55,118 nucleotides of DNA from a virus: positions 1-55,118 of the IMG/VR virus record IMGVR_UViG_3300036925_000021, one strand, 5' to 3'. Position 1 is the stretch's first letter, and each line of letters opens with the position of its first letter. The position numbers and the translations under genes are program-made. Below are positions 46,110 through 53,538 of this stretch, piece by piece. Under the pieces are notes generated by a model. The model searched no databases and had not been told where the DNA came from. It was given only the letters and a program-made list of their open reading frames with translations.

Positions 46110-46525
46110 GGCCGACCCCCCCGGCGGCGCCGCGCCGCGCACCCCGCGTCCCGCTGGTGCTGCGCGAGCCTGGAGCGCGGGAGTCGGCGGCCACAGTGGG
46201 GGCACGGCGCCGGCTCACAGCCCGCATCCCGCTGATGCTGCCGCAGACCCGTCGGCGAGACGCGCCGGCCGCAGGTGGGGCAGGCGATCCTTTCCTCGGG
46301 GTGCTTCGCGCGGACGTGCTGCTGCAGGCCGCTCTCCCCCGACAAAACGGCATCGCAGAGGGGGCACGGGCAGGGCTGGCGGTCATGGCTCGTCGGCCGG
46401 CAGTTCGGGCCGCGGTCTGCGAGGCAGGTCGTGCAGCGGCGCGGGTAGCCCACCGCATCCCCGAGATACTCGCCACACCCCTGGCACAGGGTGCCGTCCA
46501 GCATCATCTCCGCAATCTGGCCCAT
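46106..46525 (-). CDS. tandem zinc-finger protein, 139 aa
   Basis: It begins MGQIAEMMLDGTLCQGCG, the start of a small zinc protein found in many prophages (CQGCGEYL... GYPRRCTTCL). Three more fingers follow: CPLCDAVLSGESGLQQHVRAK (C2H2 type), CPTCGRRVSPTGLRQHQRDA and CPHCGRRLPRSRLAQHQRDA, each closed by GC in place of the second His. The last two are internal duplicates. C2H2-type arrays are uncommon in phages and imply DNA or RNA binding. The start ATG 46525 has AAGGAGAAA before it. Confidence 0.8.
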   Translation of the reverse strand: MGQIAEMMLDGTLCQGCGEYLGDAVGYPRRCTTCLADRGPNCRPTSHDRQPCPCPLCDAVLSGESGLQQHVRAKHPEERIACPTCGRRVSPTGLRQHQRDAGCEPAPCPHCGRRLPRSRLAQHQRDAGCAARRRRGGRP

Positions 46526-46664
46526 GGCTTTCTCCTTCCAGTCGTAGTGGCGCCCGCCCGACCAGCGCAAGGCAAAGGCGATTCAGAAGCAGCCCTCTCA
46601 AGGCGGCGGCGAAGGTCTGGTAGGTGCGGGGCAGCAGGGGCGGCACCCAAACCTCCCAGGCCAC
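46383..46664 (-). CDS. doubtful small protein overlapping the zinc-finger gene, 93 aa
   Basis: A GTG at 46664 lies right after the HTH gene's TGA. The first 50 residues (MAWEVWVPPLLPRTYQTFAA, LRGLLLNRLCLALVG) look like a membrane or helical peptide and fill the otherwise empty 46526-46664. The remaining codons overlap the zinc-finger gene in another frame and look like a shadow. It may be real, only its first half may be meaningful, or it may be chance. Confidence 0.25.
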   Translation of the reverse strand: MAWEVWVPPLLPRTYQTFAAALRGLLLNRLCLALVGRAPLRLEGESHGPDCGDDAGRHPVPGVWRVSRGCGGLPAPLHDLPRRPRPELPADEP

Positions 46665-46916
46665 TCAACCGACGCCAGGCAGCAGGGCGGCGTAGGCAGC
46701 GAGGACGCGGGGCGGGCAGCTCGTCCGCTCAAGCTCGATCGCGCTGATCTCCGCGACGGGCATCGAGAGGCGCCTGCCCATCTCGCCCATGGAAAGGCCG
46801 GCGGCCTCGCGGGTCCGCCTGAGTGCACGCCGCTCTGGCCGAGCGACGACACCGCGACCGCTGCACAGCGGGCAGTCTTCGGTGACAACCGGAATGCCCG
46901 GGCTCGGCTCGCTCAT
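46665..46916 (-). CDS. zinc-knuckle plus Xre HTH protein, 83 aa
   Basis: It starts at ATG 46916, overlapping the RusA gene's stop. CPLCSGRG (residues 15-22) is half of a zinc or rubredoxin-like knuckle. Residues 30-80 (RALRRTREAAGLSMGEMGRR, LSMPVAEISAIELERT) form a Cro/C1-type HTH. This mix of a short Cys start and an HTH is common in small phage regulators. It may control the minus operon it belongs to. Confidence 0.72.
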   Translation of the reverse strand: MSEPSPGIPVVTEDCPLCSGRGVVARPERRALRRTREAAGLSMGEMGRRLSMPVAEISAIELERTSCPPRVLAAYAALLPGVG

Positions 46917-47497
46917 GAGGCTCCTCCCAGGCCCAGGACGGCCTGGCCGCTGCCCTGGACCAGCATTTCGTAAATGGTGATCTCCACCCGAGGGTCGGCC
47001 GCGTCCTTCCGAACGCAGCTGCCGGCCCAGGATCGAATGAAGGCGTCGTTGGTGATTACCCCGGCCACCTCAAGCGCATCGCCGATTGCCTGGTAAAAGC
47101 CGGCGAGGTCGCCGCCCAGTTGCCGGCGGCCAAATCGCGCGACGTAGATGAGGGCGACGATGTGGAGGTGTTGCTCGGGACCCCCCGCGGCCGGCCGCGC
47201 GGTCCAGGCGGTGCGCATCTGCGGCACCACCTCCGCCTCCCACTTGGTGTAGGCGGCGGAGGGCAGGACGATGGGGCGCACGCCACCTCCCCCCCGGCCG
47301 CCGAGGGCGGCGGCGAGAACGCGCTGCGCCTCTGCGTATCCCCGGCGCTCCAGGAGGGAGGCAAGGCCGCGCAGGAGGCGCGCAAGGCCTGGCCCGTAGC
47401 CCTTAGGGCATCCCTTGTAGACCACGCGCCCCGAGGTCTTCTTCGTGACCGGCTTGCCGTACGCGACGAGCTGGCCAAGACGGCGCCGGGTGCTCAT
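46913..47497 (-). CDS. RusA-like Holliday-junction resolvase
   Basis: ATG 47497 is shared with the upstream gene's stop region. The 194 residues start GKPVTKKTSGRV, carry a helical insert, and end with the RusA core: HLHIVALIYVARFGRRQLGG, DLAGFYQAIGDALEVAGVIT, NDAFIRSW and DPRVEITIYE. Acidic residues at D130, D140 and D151 sit where RusA has its metal-binding aspartates. The enzyme cuts four-way junctions and debranches DNA before packaging. A 45-residue basic insert after residue 30 is longer than in short RusA proteins. Confidence 0.82.
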   Translation of the reverse strand: MSTRRRLGQLVAYGKPVTKKTSGRVVYKGCPKGYGPGLARLLRGLASLLERRGYAEAQRVLAAALGGRGGGGVRPIVLPSAAYTKWEAEVVPQMRTAWTARPAAGGPEQHLHIVALIYVARFGRRQLGGDLAGFYQAIGDALEVAGVITNDAFIRSWAGSCVRKDAADPRVEITIYEMLVQGSGQAVLGLGGAS

Positions 47498-48336
47498 GCC
47501 GGCGCGGCGTCGAGCCACTCGGCCGCGTACTCCGCGTCGAGGACGTCGGTCAGGATCTCGGGGAGCGGAGGCAACACGATCGATGCGGCGACCGTCGCCT
47601 CGCCCTCCATGCGCAGGAGGCGGCGCCGGCCCACGGTCGCCATGAACTGGCATGCCGCAACGCGATCCTCAGCGCTCCAGGCCTCGACGATCCTGCCGCC
47701 CACCGGGGTGTGGCCCGCGCCCGTGAAGACGCCGCCGACGATGTAGTCCGGTATGGGATCGCCCGCCCGGAAGAAGACGTCGAAGGCGTCGCGCTCCCTC
47801 CGGATGATGTCCAGGCTCTTCGGGCTCGGGGCTCGGTCGGCGCCGAGGGCTGCCGGCCCCCACACCGTCGCGAACGTCAGCTCCTCGCCGCTGATCGGCC
47901 CCAGGGCGCCAGACGGCTCCCCGGCGACCATCCAGACGAGGAAATCGTTGCCCTTGCTGTGGCGCCAGACCTCGACGTCCTCCCCCTCGTCGCCTTCGTC
48001 GTCGCCCTCCTCCTCGCCTTCGTCGTCGCCTTCCTCCTCGCCTTCGCCGAAGAACGCCTGCGCGTTCCCCGCGCTGTCGTCTTCGTCGTCGCCGCCCTTG
48101 GTGGGCTCCTCGAAGAGGGTGCCCGCGCCGCGCGCGAGGGCGTCCTGCTGCGCCGTGTCGATCTCCGCCAGGTGCCCCAGCAACTGCCGGTTGCACTCCT
48201 CGGCCGCGGCGTACGCCTCGCGCAGGCGGTTGGTCTCGTACGTCTGCACGGTTCCCAGCTGCGCCTCGATCTGCAGGGCGCGCTTCCGGTTCTCCAGGAT
48301 CCCCGTCTGGCTCGCGTGGTCTAGCGCCTTCGCCAT
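47494..48336 (-). CDS. protein with acidic repeat linker, 280 aa
   Basis: GGAAAGGGAG precedes ATG 48336; the earlier in-frame ATG at 48420 lies in the operator. Residues 1-75 are a coiled coil (LENRKRALQIEAQLGTVQTY, LREAYAAAEECNRQLL). Then comes a Glu/Asp/Gly stretch (about residues 95-125) built from repeated EEEGDDEG units. The C-terminal half is beta-rich (SLDIIRRERDAFDVFFRAGD, IPDYIVGGVFTGAGH). It is the first gene of the minus operon. DNA mimicry or protein binding through the acid stretch is possible, but no function can be assigned. Confidence 0.7.
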   Translation of the reverse strand: MAKALDHASQTGILENRKRALQIEAQLGTVQTYETNRLREAYAAAEECNRQLLGHLAEIDTAQQDALARGAGTLFEEPTKGGDDEDDSAGNAQAFFGEGEEEGDDEGEEEGDDEGDEGEDVEVWRHSKGNDFLVWMVAGEPSGALGPISGEELTFATVWGPAALGADRAPSPKSLDIIRRERDAFDVFFRAGDPIPDYIVGGVFTGAGHTPVGGRIVEAWSAEDRVAACQFMATVGRRRLLRMEGEATVAASIVLPPLPEILTDVLDAEYAAEWLDAAPA

Positions 48337-48402
48337 GTCAGCTCCCTTTCCTATGCTTGCCGCGCGGCGGCCCATCCGCCGGCGGAGGGTGGCCGGCATC
48401 GT

Positions 48403-48461
48403 ATCATAAGAATGATGCAAGTCGCATCGGATTGCATAAATCCTATAGCCTACGATATGAT
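48403..48461. promoter_or_regulatory. divergent promoter/operator region
   Basis: For the plus strand TTGCAT (48432-48437), an 18-base spacer and TATGAT (48456-48461) form the best sigma70-type promoter in the genome, driving the RHH gene. For the minus strand TATGAT (48408-48403) lies 67 bases before ATG 48336. The region holds dyads ATCAT/ATGAT (48403-48416) and ATGCAA/TTGCAT (48415-48437), good operator candidates for the adjacent RHH protein. Confidence 0.65.
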
Positions 48462-48487
48462 CCGCGGCTGAAAGGAGGATTCATCAG

Positions 48488-48718
48488 ATGGCGAGAGTTC
48501 TGACAAAGGGCCGGAGCGGCCCAGGAGTCGTGAAGTCGGCGAGCCTCGATCCGCGGTTCGTCGAGGAGCTGGAGGCCGTGGCCGCGCGCCAGGAGCAGTC
48601 CGTGTCGCGCGTGATCGCAACCCTGCTGGAGTCGCTCGCGGGCGGCGTGGAAAGGCGCTACGTCGAGATCGTCGCGGCGCGGGCGCAGAGAGCAACGCAC
48701 AACGACGGGGCGGCCTAG
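48488..48718 (+). CDS. ribbon-helix-helix regulator, 76 aa
   Basis: AAAGGAGG precedes ATG 48488. Residues 16-52 (KSASLDPRFVEELEAVAARQ, EQSVSRVIATLLESL) fit a ribbon-helix-helix DNA-binding domain: a short strand, a helix, a turn with SVSRV and a second helix. It is the first gene of the recombination operon and next to the dyads at 48403-48437, so autoregulation and control of both divergent operons is likely. Confidence 0.78.
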   Translation: MARVLTKGRSGPGVVKSASLDPRFVEELEAVAARQEQSVSRVIATLLESLAGGVERRYVEIVAARAQRATHNDGAA

Positions 48719-48724
48719 CCCGCC

Positions 48725-48738
48725 CCCCTGGAAAGGAG
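48725..48738 (+). promoter_or_regulatory. start-associated motif CCCCTGGAAAGGAG
   Basis: An exact copy just before ATG 48745 of the SMC-like gene; it overlaps no promoter. Confidence 0.75.
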
Positions 48739-48744
48739 AACCCT

Positions 48745-50316
48745 ATGAGCAACGCGGACACCCTGCAGGTCGAGGTGACCGATCTTGCCGGTATCGCCGG
48801 CACCGCCCACGCCGTCATCACGGAGGGCGTCAACGAGCTCCGCGGCCCGAACGGCGCCGGCAAGTCCTCTCTTGCCGCCGCCGTCGCCGCGGGTCTCACC
48901 TCTACCGCTGTCGACCTGCACGAAGGGGCGGACCACGGGCAGGTGGTCATCTCCGGCCGGCCCACCGTCATGCGGCGCTCCGGCGCGGGCGTCAAGGCGG
49001 AGACGACCGGCCCCCCGCCGGACCATCGCCTGCTGCCCTGCGATGCCGTCGCGACCCTGATCACGGGGGATGGGGTGCAGGACCCCGACCGCGCGAACGC
49101 GCGTCGCCTCAAGGCCCTGACCCGGATCTACCCGCTGCCCGTCGACGAGGCGGCCCTGGGGCACCTGGTGCAGGATGATGAAGAGGTCCGCGCGCAGGCG
49201 CGGTTCCTCGTCGGCCAGCAACTCCCCGACGCCCAGGAGGCCCTCCGGAAGCTGATCAACACCGCGGCCCTCGCGCTGGAGAAGGAGGCCGCCGAGGATG
49301 AGGCGGCCATCAAGGTCCACGCGGACCAAGCGGCCGAGCTGCTCAACGAGCTGGGCGGGCGCGCGTCGCTCACCCGCCAAACGGCGGCGCAAGCCCGGGC
49401 CGACGTCGAGGAGGCGCAGCGCGAGCTGGCCCGGCTGGAGGCGGCGCGCGAGAAGCGGGTCGCCCTGGAGGACCAGCAGCAAGAAATCCGGGGGATGGAC
49501 GATCCCGAGCCGCCGCTGCTGGGGCGGCAGGAGGCGCGGGAGGAGGCGGTGACGCAGCATCTGGCCGCGGTGCGCGCGAAGGAGGAGGCGCAGGAGGCCC
49601 TGCGCGCGGCCGAGAAGGCCGTCGAGGTCTGCCACCGCGAGTTGGCCAGCAGGACGGAGGCGCTTGAGGCGACGGTGGCGGAGCACGCGCGCTGGAAGGA
49701 GCGCCGCGCCATCCTGGGGAAGGAGGTCGAGGGGCCGGAGCAGGACGAGGTCGACGCGGCCGTCGCCGACGTCACGCTGCGCCGCAAGGTGGAGGAGCGC
49801 GCAAGCCGTTCCGACAGCTACCGCGCGGCGACGGCCGCGGCCGAGGCGCGGACGAAGGAGCTGGCGGTCCGCAGCGAGCGGGCGGCCCACTTGCGCCGCC
49901 TGGTGGAGGACCTTGGCGACCGCATCGGCGTGCTGCTCGAAGGCGCCGGCATCCCGGACACGCGGATCGTGCGTGGCCGGCTGAGCGCCGTTCTGGCCCA
50001 GGAGGGGGGCGCCGCCCCGCGCGTGGTGGATCTCACCAGCGGGCACATCTCCTCTGGCGAGCTGGTCCGCTGGGCCTTGCGCGTCGGGGCGCCCGCCCTC
50101 GGCGCCGGCGTCCTCAACTTGACGACGATGCGGCCGGGGGACCCCAACTGGTGGAACGACCTGTCCCCCGAGCGTCGGCGCGAGCTACAGGGCGTCATCG
50201 CGGAGACCGCCCCCGGCCTGACGGTGCTCGCCGAGGTGCCCGGAGATGGCCCGTTCGAGGTCTTCCACTACGCGACCGACCGCGCGACCCCCGTCACGCG
50301 CTCGGGGGCCGCCTGA
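48745..50316 (+). CDS. SMC/Rad50-like coiled-coil ATPase, 523 aa
   Basis: Walker A GPNGAGKSS is at residues 34-42. About 250 residues of coiled coil follow (QTAAQARADVEEAQRELARL, EALRAAEKAVEVCHRELASR). Then LTSGHISSGELVRWALRVGA (about 428-447) resembles the ABC signature, and LTVLAEVPG near 500 the Walker B strand, though the usual DE pair is not obvious. This is half the length of a full Rad50 or SMC. In phages such proteins travel with exonuclease and annealing genes, as they do here, and probably assist DNA-end processing. The start follows the motif at 48725. Confidence 0.8.
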   Translation: MSNADTLQVEVTDLAGIAGTAHAVITEGVNELRGPNGAGKSSLAAAVAAGLTSTAVDLHEGADHGQVVISGRPTVMRRSGAGVKAETTGPPPDHRLLPCDAVATLITGDGVQDPDRANARRLKALTRIYPLPVDEAALGHLVQDDEEVRAQARFLVGQQLPDAQEALRKLINTAALALEKEAAEDEAAIKVHADQAAELLNELGGRASLTRQTAAQARADVEEAQRELARLEAAREKRVALEDQQQEIRGMDDPEPPLLGRQEAREEAVTQHLAAVRAKEEAQEALRAAEKAVEVCHRELASRTEALEATVAEHARWKERRAILGKEVEGPEQDEVDAAVADVTLRRKVEERASRSDSYRAATAAAEARTKELAVRSERAAHLRRLVEDLGDRIGVLLEGAGIPDTRIVRGRLSAVLAQEGGAAPRVVDLTSGHISSGELVRWALRVGAPALGAGVLNLTTMRPGDPNWWNDLSPERRRELQGVIAETAPGLTVLAEVPGDGPFEVFHYATDRATPVTRSGAA

Positions 50317-50678
50317 TGCCGGCGCCCAGCAACACCATCGTCGATCTCCAGCCTGCGCCCGGCGCGGCCGGGGCGCTGGCCGGCACCTGCCCCAACCCGG
50401 GCTGCGGCCGCACCGTCTCCGAGGCGCGCAAGCGCCTGCTGGCCCACTGGTCCGCCTGGGTGGGTCGCTGCCCGCACTGCGGGTGGCTTCTCTTCTTGGA
50501 TATCGAGGACCTGCGGCCAGGCGCCCGCCCGCCGGCGTGGATCGCGGACGGCGAGGGGGGAGCGGCGCTGGCCCTTCGGCTCCCCGACCGCGCCGAGATC
50601 GAGTGGAACGGCCTCGACGTTCCGGCGGAGCAGCGCGACGGCGCCCCGCCCCCACCGGCCCCCGGCGGGGAGGGGTGA
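50316..50678 (+). CDS. zinc-ribbon protein, 120 aa
   Basis: ATG 50316 overlaps the SMC-like gene's stop. CPNPGCGRTV (24-33) and CPHCGW (52-57) frame a zinc ribbon, with a helix KRLLAHWSAWVGR between the knuckles. The remainder is acidic (LFLDIEDLRPGARPPAWIAD) and ends Pro/Gly-rich. It is probably a small DNA- or protein-binding accessory of the recombination operon. Confidence 0.72.
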   Translation: MPAPSNTIVDLQPAPGAAGALAGTCPNPGCGRTVSEARKRLLAHWSAWVGRCPHCGWLLFLDIEDLRPGARPPAWIADGEGGAALALRLPDRAEIEWNGLDVPAEQRDGAPPPPAPGGEG

Positions 50679-50682
50679 CGCC

Positions 50683-50994
50683 ATGCCCCGCCATGGCATG
50701 GGCAGGCGGGCGGCGCAGTTGCGGGTCGACCGCGGCGACCTGACGCCCGACGCCCTTCTTGCCCTGATCGCCGAGACGCCCGCGGCTGGGGCCTCCCGCG
50801 TCAATCCCGGCCTCACGAAAGAGCAGGCCCTCGGCATCCTTCGGCGCGCCGTCGAGGCATGGAAAAGGAGGGGGCGTTCGCTGGAGCTGCGCAAGCCGCG
50901 GTGGTCGGGGCGCGGAACGGTCGGCTCAGGGTGGCGAACCATCGCAGTGAATGTCCTGCGCGAATGCGGCCCGCCCGGCACCGGGGAGCCGTGA
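50683..50994 (+). CDS. hypothetical basic protein, 103 aa
   Basis: It starts four bases after the zinc-ribbon gene. Its helical core (LTPDALLALIAETPAAGASR, LTKEQALGILRRAVEAWKRR) suggests a small helix bundle, and the C-terminal part has a basic Trp/Gly stretch (KPRWSGRGTVGSGWRTIAV). No family is recognised. Start and stop overlaps with its neighbours support the frame. Confidence 0.62.
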   Translation: MPRHGMGRRAAQLRVDRGDLTPDALLALIAETPAAGASRVNPGLTKEQALGILRRAVEAWKRRGRSLELRKPRWSGRGTVGSGWRTIAVNVLRECGPPGTGEP

Positions 50995-51272
50995 TGAGCA
51001 GCCCTGCCCTTCAGCTCCTCGCCGCCGCCCTCGGCAGGGAGATCGCCGCCTTTGGCGCCGGCCTTGCGTGCCGCGGCTGCGGGTCCACCTTTGCGCCGCG
51101 GCAGATTCGCCACGGGCAGGCGGGCAGCCAGCCCCGGCTGGAGCGCATCTGCGGGGCCTGCGCCGATCAACTGGCGGCGGCCCTTCCCGCCGGCGTGCGC
51201 CTGCGCTACGCGTCTGGCGTTCTCTACCTGGAGCAGGTCAACCACAACCACCACGGAGGAGGCTCAGCATGA
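50994..51272 (+). CDS. small zinc-knuckle protein, 92 aa
   Basis: I chose ATG 50994, which overlaps the previous stop. CRGCGSTF (26-33) and CGACADQL (53-60), with Arg-rich sequence between, form a zinc ribbon. The end HNHHGGGSA is His-rich. It lies directly before the exonuclease gene and shares ATGA with it. A helper in DNA recombination is possible, from context only. Confidence 0.68.
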   Translation: MSSPALQLLAAALGREIAAFGAGLACRGCGSTFAPRQIRHGQAGSQPRLERICGACADQLAAALPAGVRLRYASGVLYLEQVNHNHHGGGSA

Positions 51273-52189
51273 CCCATACCCCCCGCACCATCATCGACGC
51301 CCTCGAAGCATTCTGGACCCCCAGCGCCAGCGAGTACCACAACCCGGCCAACGGGCTGTGGGGCTCCTCGATGATCCGCACCTTCAGCGAGACGCCCTGG
51401 CTGGCCTACACGACCTACGTATCGATGGAGACCCCCCCGGAGGCGCCCTCGAAGGAGATGACCCTCGGCCAGCTCGCGCACCTCCTCATCCTCGAACCCG
51501 ACCTGGTCGCCGACGAGGTGCTCGTCGTCGAGGTCGGCAGCCGCGCCGCCAAGGCGTACAAGACGGCCGCCGAGCACACCCCGGAGAAGCTGGTGGTGAT
51601 CCGGCCCTGGATGGACGACGCCGAGCGTATGGCGGCGAGCGTCCTGGAGCCTCGCACCGAGGCGGCGAGGGTCGCCCACGCGCTCCTCGTCGAGGGGGCC
51701 GGTCGCCGCGAGTACTCGATCCGGTGGGAGGTCGCCGGGGGGGTGCAGGCCAAGGCCCGCCTCGACTACCTGGCGCCCCTGCCGGGCGCCATCGGCAACG
51801 TCGACATCAAGACCACCAGCGCGCCGGACGAGGAGTCGTTCGCCCTCGCCGTCAACAGCCGCAACTACTGTGTCCAGGCGGCGCTCTACGAGCGGGGCCT
51901 GGCCCATGCGCTCGGCCGGCTGCCGGGGGACCTCCAGGGCGCGACCTGCCGACCCCTGGAGATTCCCCGGCGCCTGCTGTACGTGGCCATCCGCAACGCC
52001 CCGCCCTACGAGGTCTACGTCTACGAGCCCGACGAGGCGTTCCTCGACCTGGGGCGCCGCCGGCTCGACGCCATCCTGCCGCATCTGGCGGAGTGCCTCA
52101 ACTCGCCCGATCTCTCCTTGTGGGCGACCGACGCCGAGCGCGCCGGCGTGCGCCGCCTGTCGCCGAAACCCTGGATGCTGGAGCGCTGA
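51269..52189 (+). CDS. PD-(D/E)XK exonuclease (RecB/YqaJ type), 306 aa
   Basis: GGAGGAGG precedes ATG 51269. The nuclease core is RLDYLAP (D166) followed by NVDIKTTSAPDEESFALAVN (D179, K181), the D-x-K signature, then the helix YCVQAALYERGLAHAL with the conserved Q. An N-terminal helical domain (LGQLAHLLILEPDLVADEVL) is typical of phage exonucleases that act with a single-strand annealing protein. The next gene looks like that partner, so together they should give a Red- or RecET-like recombination pair. Confidence 0.82.
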   Translation: MTHTPRTIIDALEAFWTPSASEYHNPANGLWGSSMIRTFSETPWLAYTTYVSMETPPEAPSKEMTLGQLAHLLILEPDLVADEVLVVEVGSRAAKAYKTAAEHTPEKLVVIRPWMDDAERMAASVLEPRTEAARVAHALLVEGAGRREYSIRWEVAGGVQAKARLDYLAPLPGAIGNVDIKTTSAPDEESFALAVNSRNYCVQAALYERGLAHALGRLPGDLQGATCRPLEIPRRLLYVAIRNAPPYEVYVYEPDEAFLDLGRRRLDAILPHLAECLNSPDLSLWATDAERAGVRRLSPKPWMLER

Positions 52190-52202
52190 GCCCCCCCCAT
52201 CA

Positions 52203-52216
52203 CCCCTGGAAAGGAA
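52203..52216 (+). promoter_or_regulatory. start-associated motif, last base changed
   Basis: CCCCTGGAAAGGAA lies nine bases before ATG 52225; 13 of 14 bases match the consensus and the 12-base core CCCCTGGAAAGG is exact. Confidence 0.7.
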
Positions 52217-52224
52217 GTGCAACC

Positions 52225-53532
52225 ATGGCAGCAGCAGCGAAGAAGGAGCCCCAAGTATTCGCCCCGGACGCCCTGGCCGTCGTCGCCCGCGCGGAGATTG
52301 ACGGCCGCGTGGCTACCGCCCGGGCCTATCCCCGGAGGATCGAGGACTTCGAGGAGGAGATGGCGCGCTTCGTCGAGACCGACGACGACCTGTGCGCCGC
52401 CGGCTACTACTCCCTGCAGCGCCAGGGCCGCAACGGGGTGAAGCTGATCCAGGGTCCCTCGGTGCGGTTCGCCGAGGTGGTGATCTACTCCTGGCGCAAC
52501 GCTGAGATCGGCACCCGCTATGCCGGCGAGAGCGAGGGCGGCAACGCGGTGCTCGTCCAGGGCATTGCGTACGACTACGAGCGCAACCTGCGCGTGGCGG
52601 ACGAGATCACCCGCTCGATCGTCGGGCGGAAGGGCCGCCGCTTCTCGGCGGACATGGTCGTCACCACGATTCGGGCGGCCGGCGCCATCGCGCGCCGGAA
52701 CGTCATCCTTGGGATCGTCCCGCGCGTCGTCTTCAAGCCCTTCTTCGACCGCTCCCTGGTGCGGGTGCTGGGCTTGACGGCCGGTCAGACCGATCGGTAC
52801 GTGCGCCTGGAGGAGCGGGCGCAGGAGGTCGGGCTCGATAAGCGCCAGCTCGCGGCCCTGCTGCAGAAGGAGCTTGGCCGCATTCCCCCGAGGGGGGATC
52901 TGCGCGACAAGGAGGCCCTGCACGTCCACGGGGTGCTGAACGCCGTCGACGACGGCATGCTGGATCTTGAATCGATCCTCGCGGCGGAGGAGGGCGGGGG
53001 CGATGGGCCGTCCCAGGCCGCCCGGGAGATCCTCGCAGACGACGCAGCGAGGGCGGAGCCGCCGCCCTCGCCAGCGGACGACGAGCTGGCCACCCCGGGG
53101 GAGATTGAGCAGCTGCGCGCCCGCGCCCGGGAGGCCGGCCTGACGGACGACGGCTTGGTGGAGCTCGTCATGGACAACAGCGCGGCCCGCTCCTTCGAAG
53201 CCCTGCGGCATGGCGAGCTGGTCAAGCTTCACGCCATGGTGCTCCGGCTGGCGCAGGACGCGGTGGCGCCCGCCCCAGCGGCCCCGCCGCCGCCGCCGCC
53301 GCCGCCGCCGGCCCGCCCCGCCCCGCCATCTCCCGGCGGCCCCCCCCTGGGCGAGGCGCGGGCCGAGCGCCTCCGCCAGCTCGGCGGCGCCCTCGGCGTC
53401 GCGGAGGACGTCGTCAACAGCGTCCTCGTCGCCGCCATGCAGGACGCTGGCGCCGAGGCCGTGGCCGACCTGCCGCTGAGCCTGGAGGTGGAGCTGGAGA
53501 AGCGTCTCCGCGCCGTTGCTGCTGCGGGCTGA
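52225..53532 (+). CDS. probable single-strand annealing protein, 435 aa
   Basis: ATG 52225 follows the start-associated motif. Residues 1-190 match a phage protein family usually found after exonuclease genes: AVVARAEIDGRVATARAYPR, FVETDDDLCAAGYYSLQRQG, GPSVRFAEVVIYSWRNAEIG, then RRFSADMVVTTIRAAGAIAR. This is a RecT/Erf-like annealing protein by context. After a helical part come two short helix domains (GEIEQLRARAREAGLTDDGL; RLRQLGGALGVAEDVVNSVL) separated by a run of ten or so prolines. The paired exonuclease precedes it. Confidence 0.7.
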   Translation: MAAAAKKEPQVFAPDALAVVARAEIDGRVATARAYPRRIEDFEEEMARFVETDDDLCAAGYYSLQRQGRNGVKLIQGPSVRFAEVVIYSWRNAEIGTRYAGESEGGNAVLVQGIAYDYERNLRVADEITRSIVGRKGRRFSADMVVTTIRAAGAIARRNVILGIVPRVVFKPFFDRSLVRVLGLTAGQTDRYVRLEERAQEVGLDKRQLAALLQKELGRIPPRGDLRDKEALHVHGVLNAVDDGMLDLESILAAEEGGGDGPSQAAREILADDAARAEPPPSPADDELATPGEIEQLRARAREAGLTDDGLVELVMDNSAARSFEALRHGELVKLHAMVLRLAQDAVAPAPAAPPPPPPPPPARPAPPSPGGPPLGEARAERLRQLGGALGVAEDVVNSVLVAAMQDAGAEAVADLPLSLEVELEKRLRAVAAAG

Positions 53533-53538
53533 TGCGGC

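Noticed and set aside
48003-48045. Tandem TCGTCGCC/CTCCTC repeats as a regulatory repeat
   Set aside because: They encode the Glu/Asp/Gly-rich linker of the protein at 47494 in frame, so protein composition explains them.
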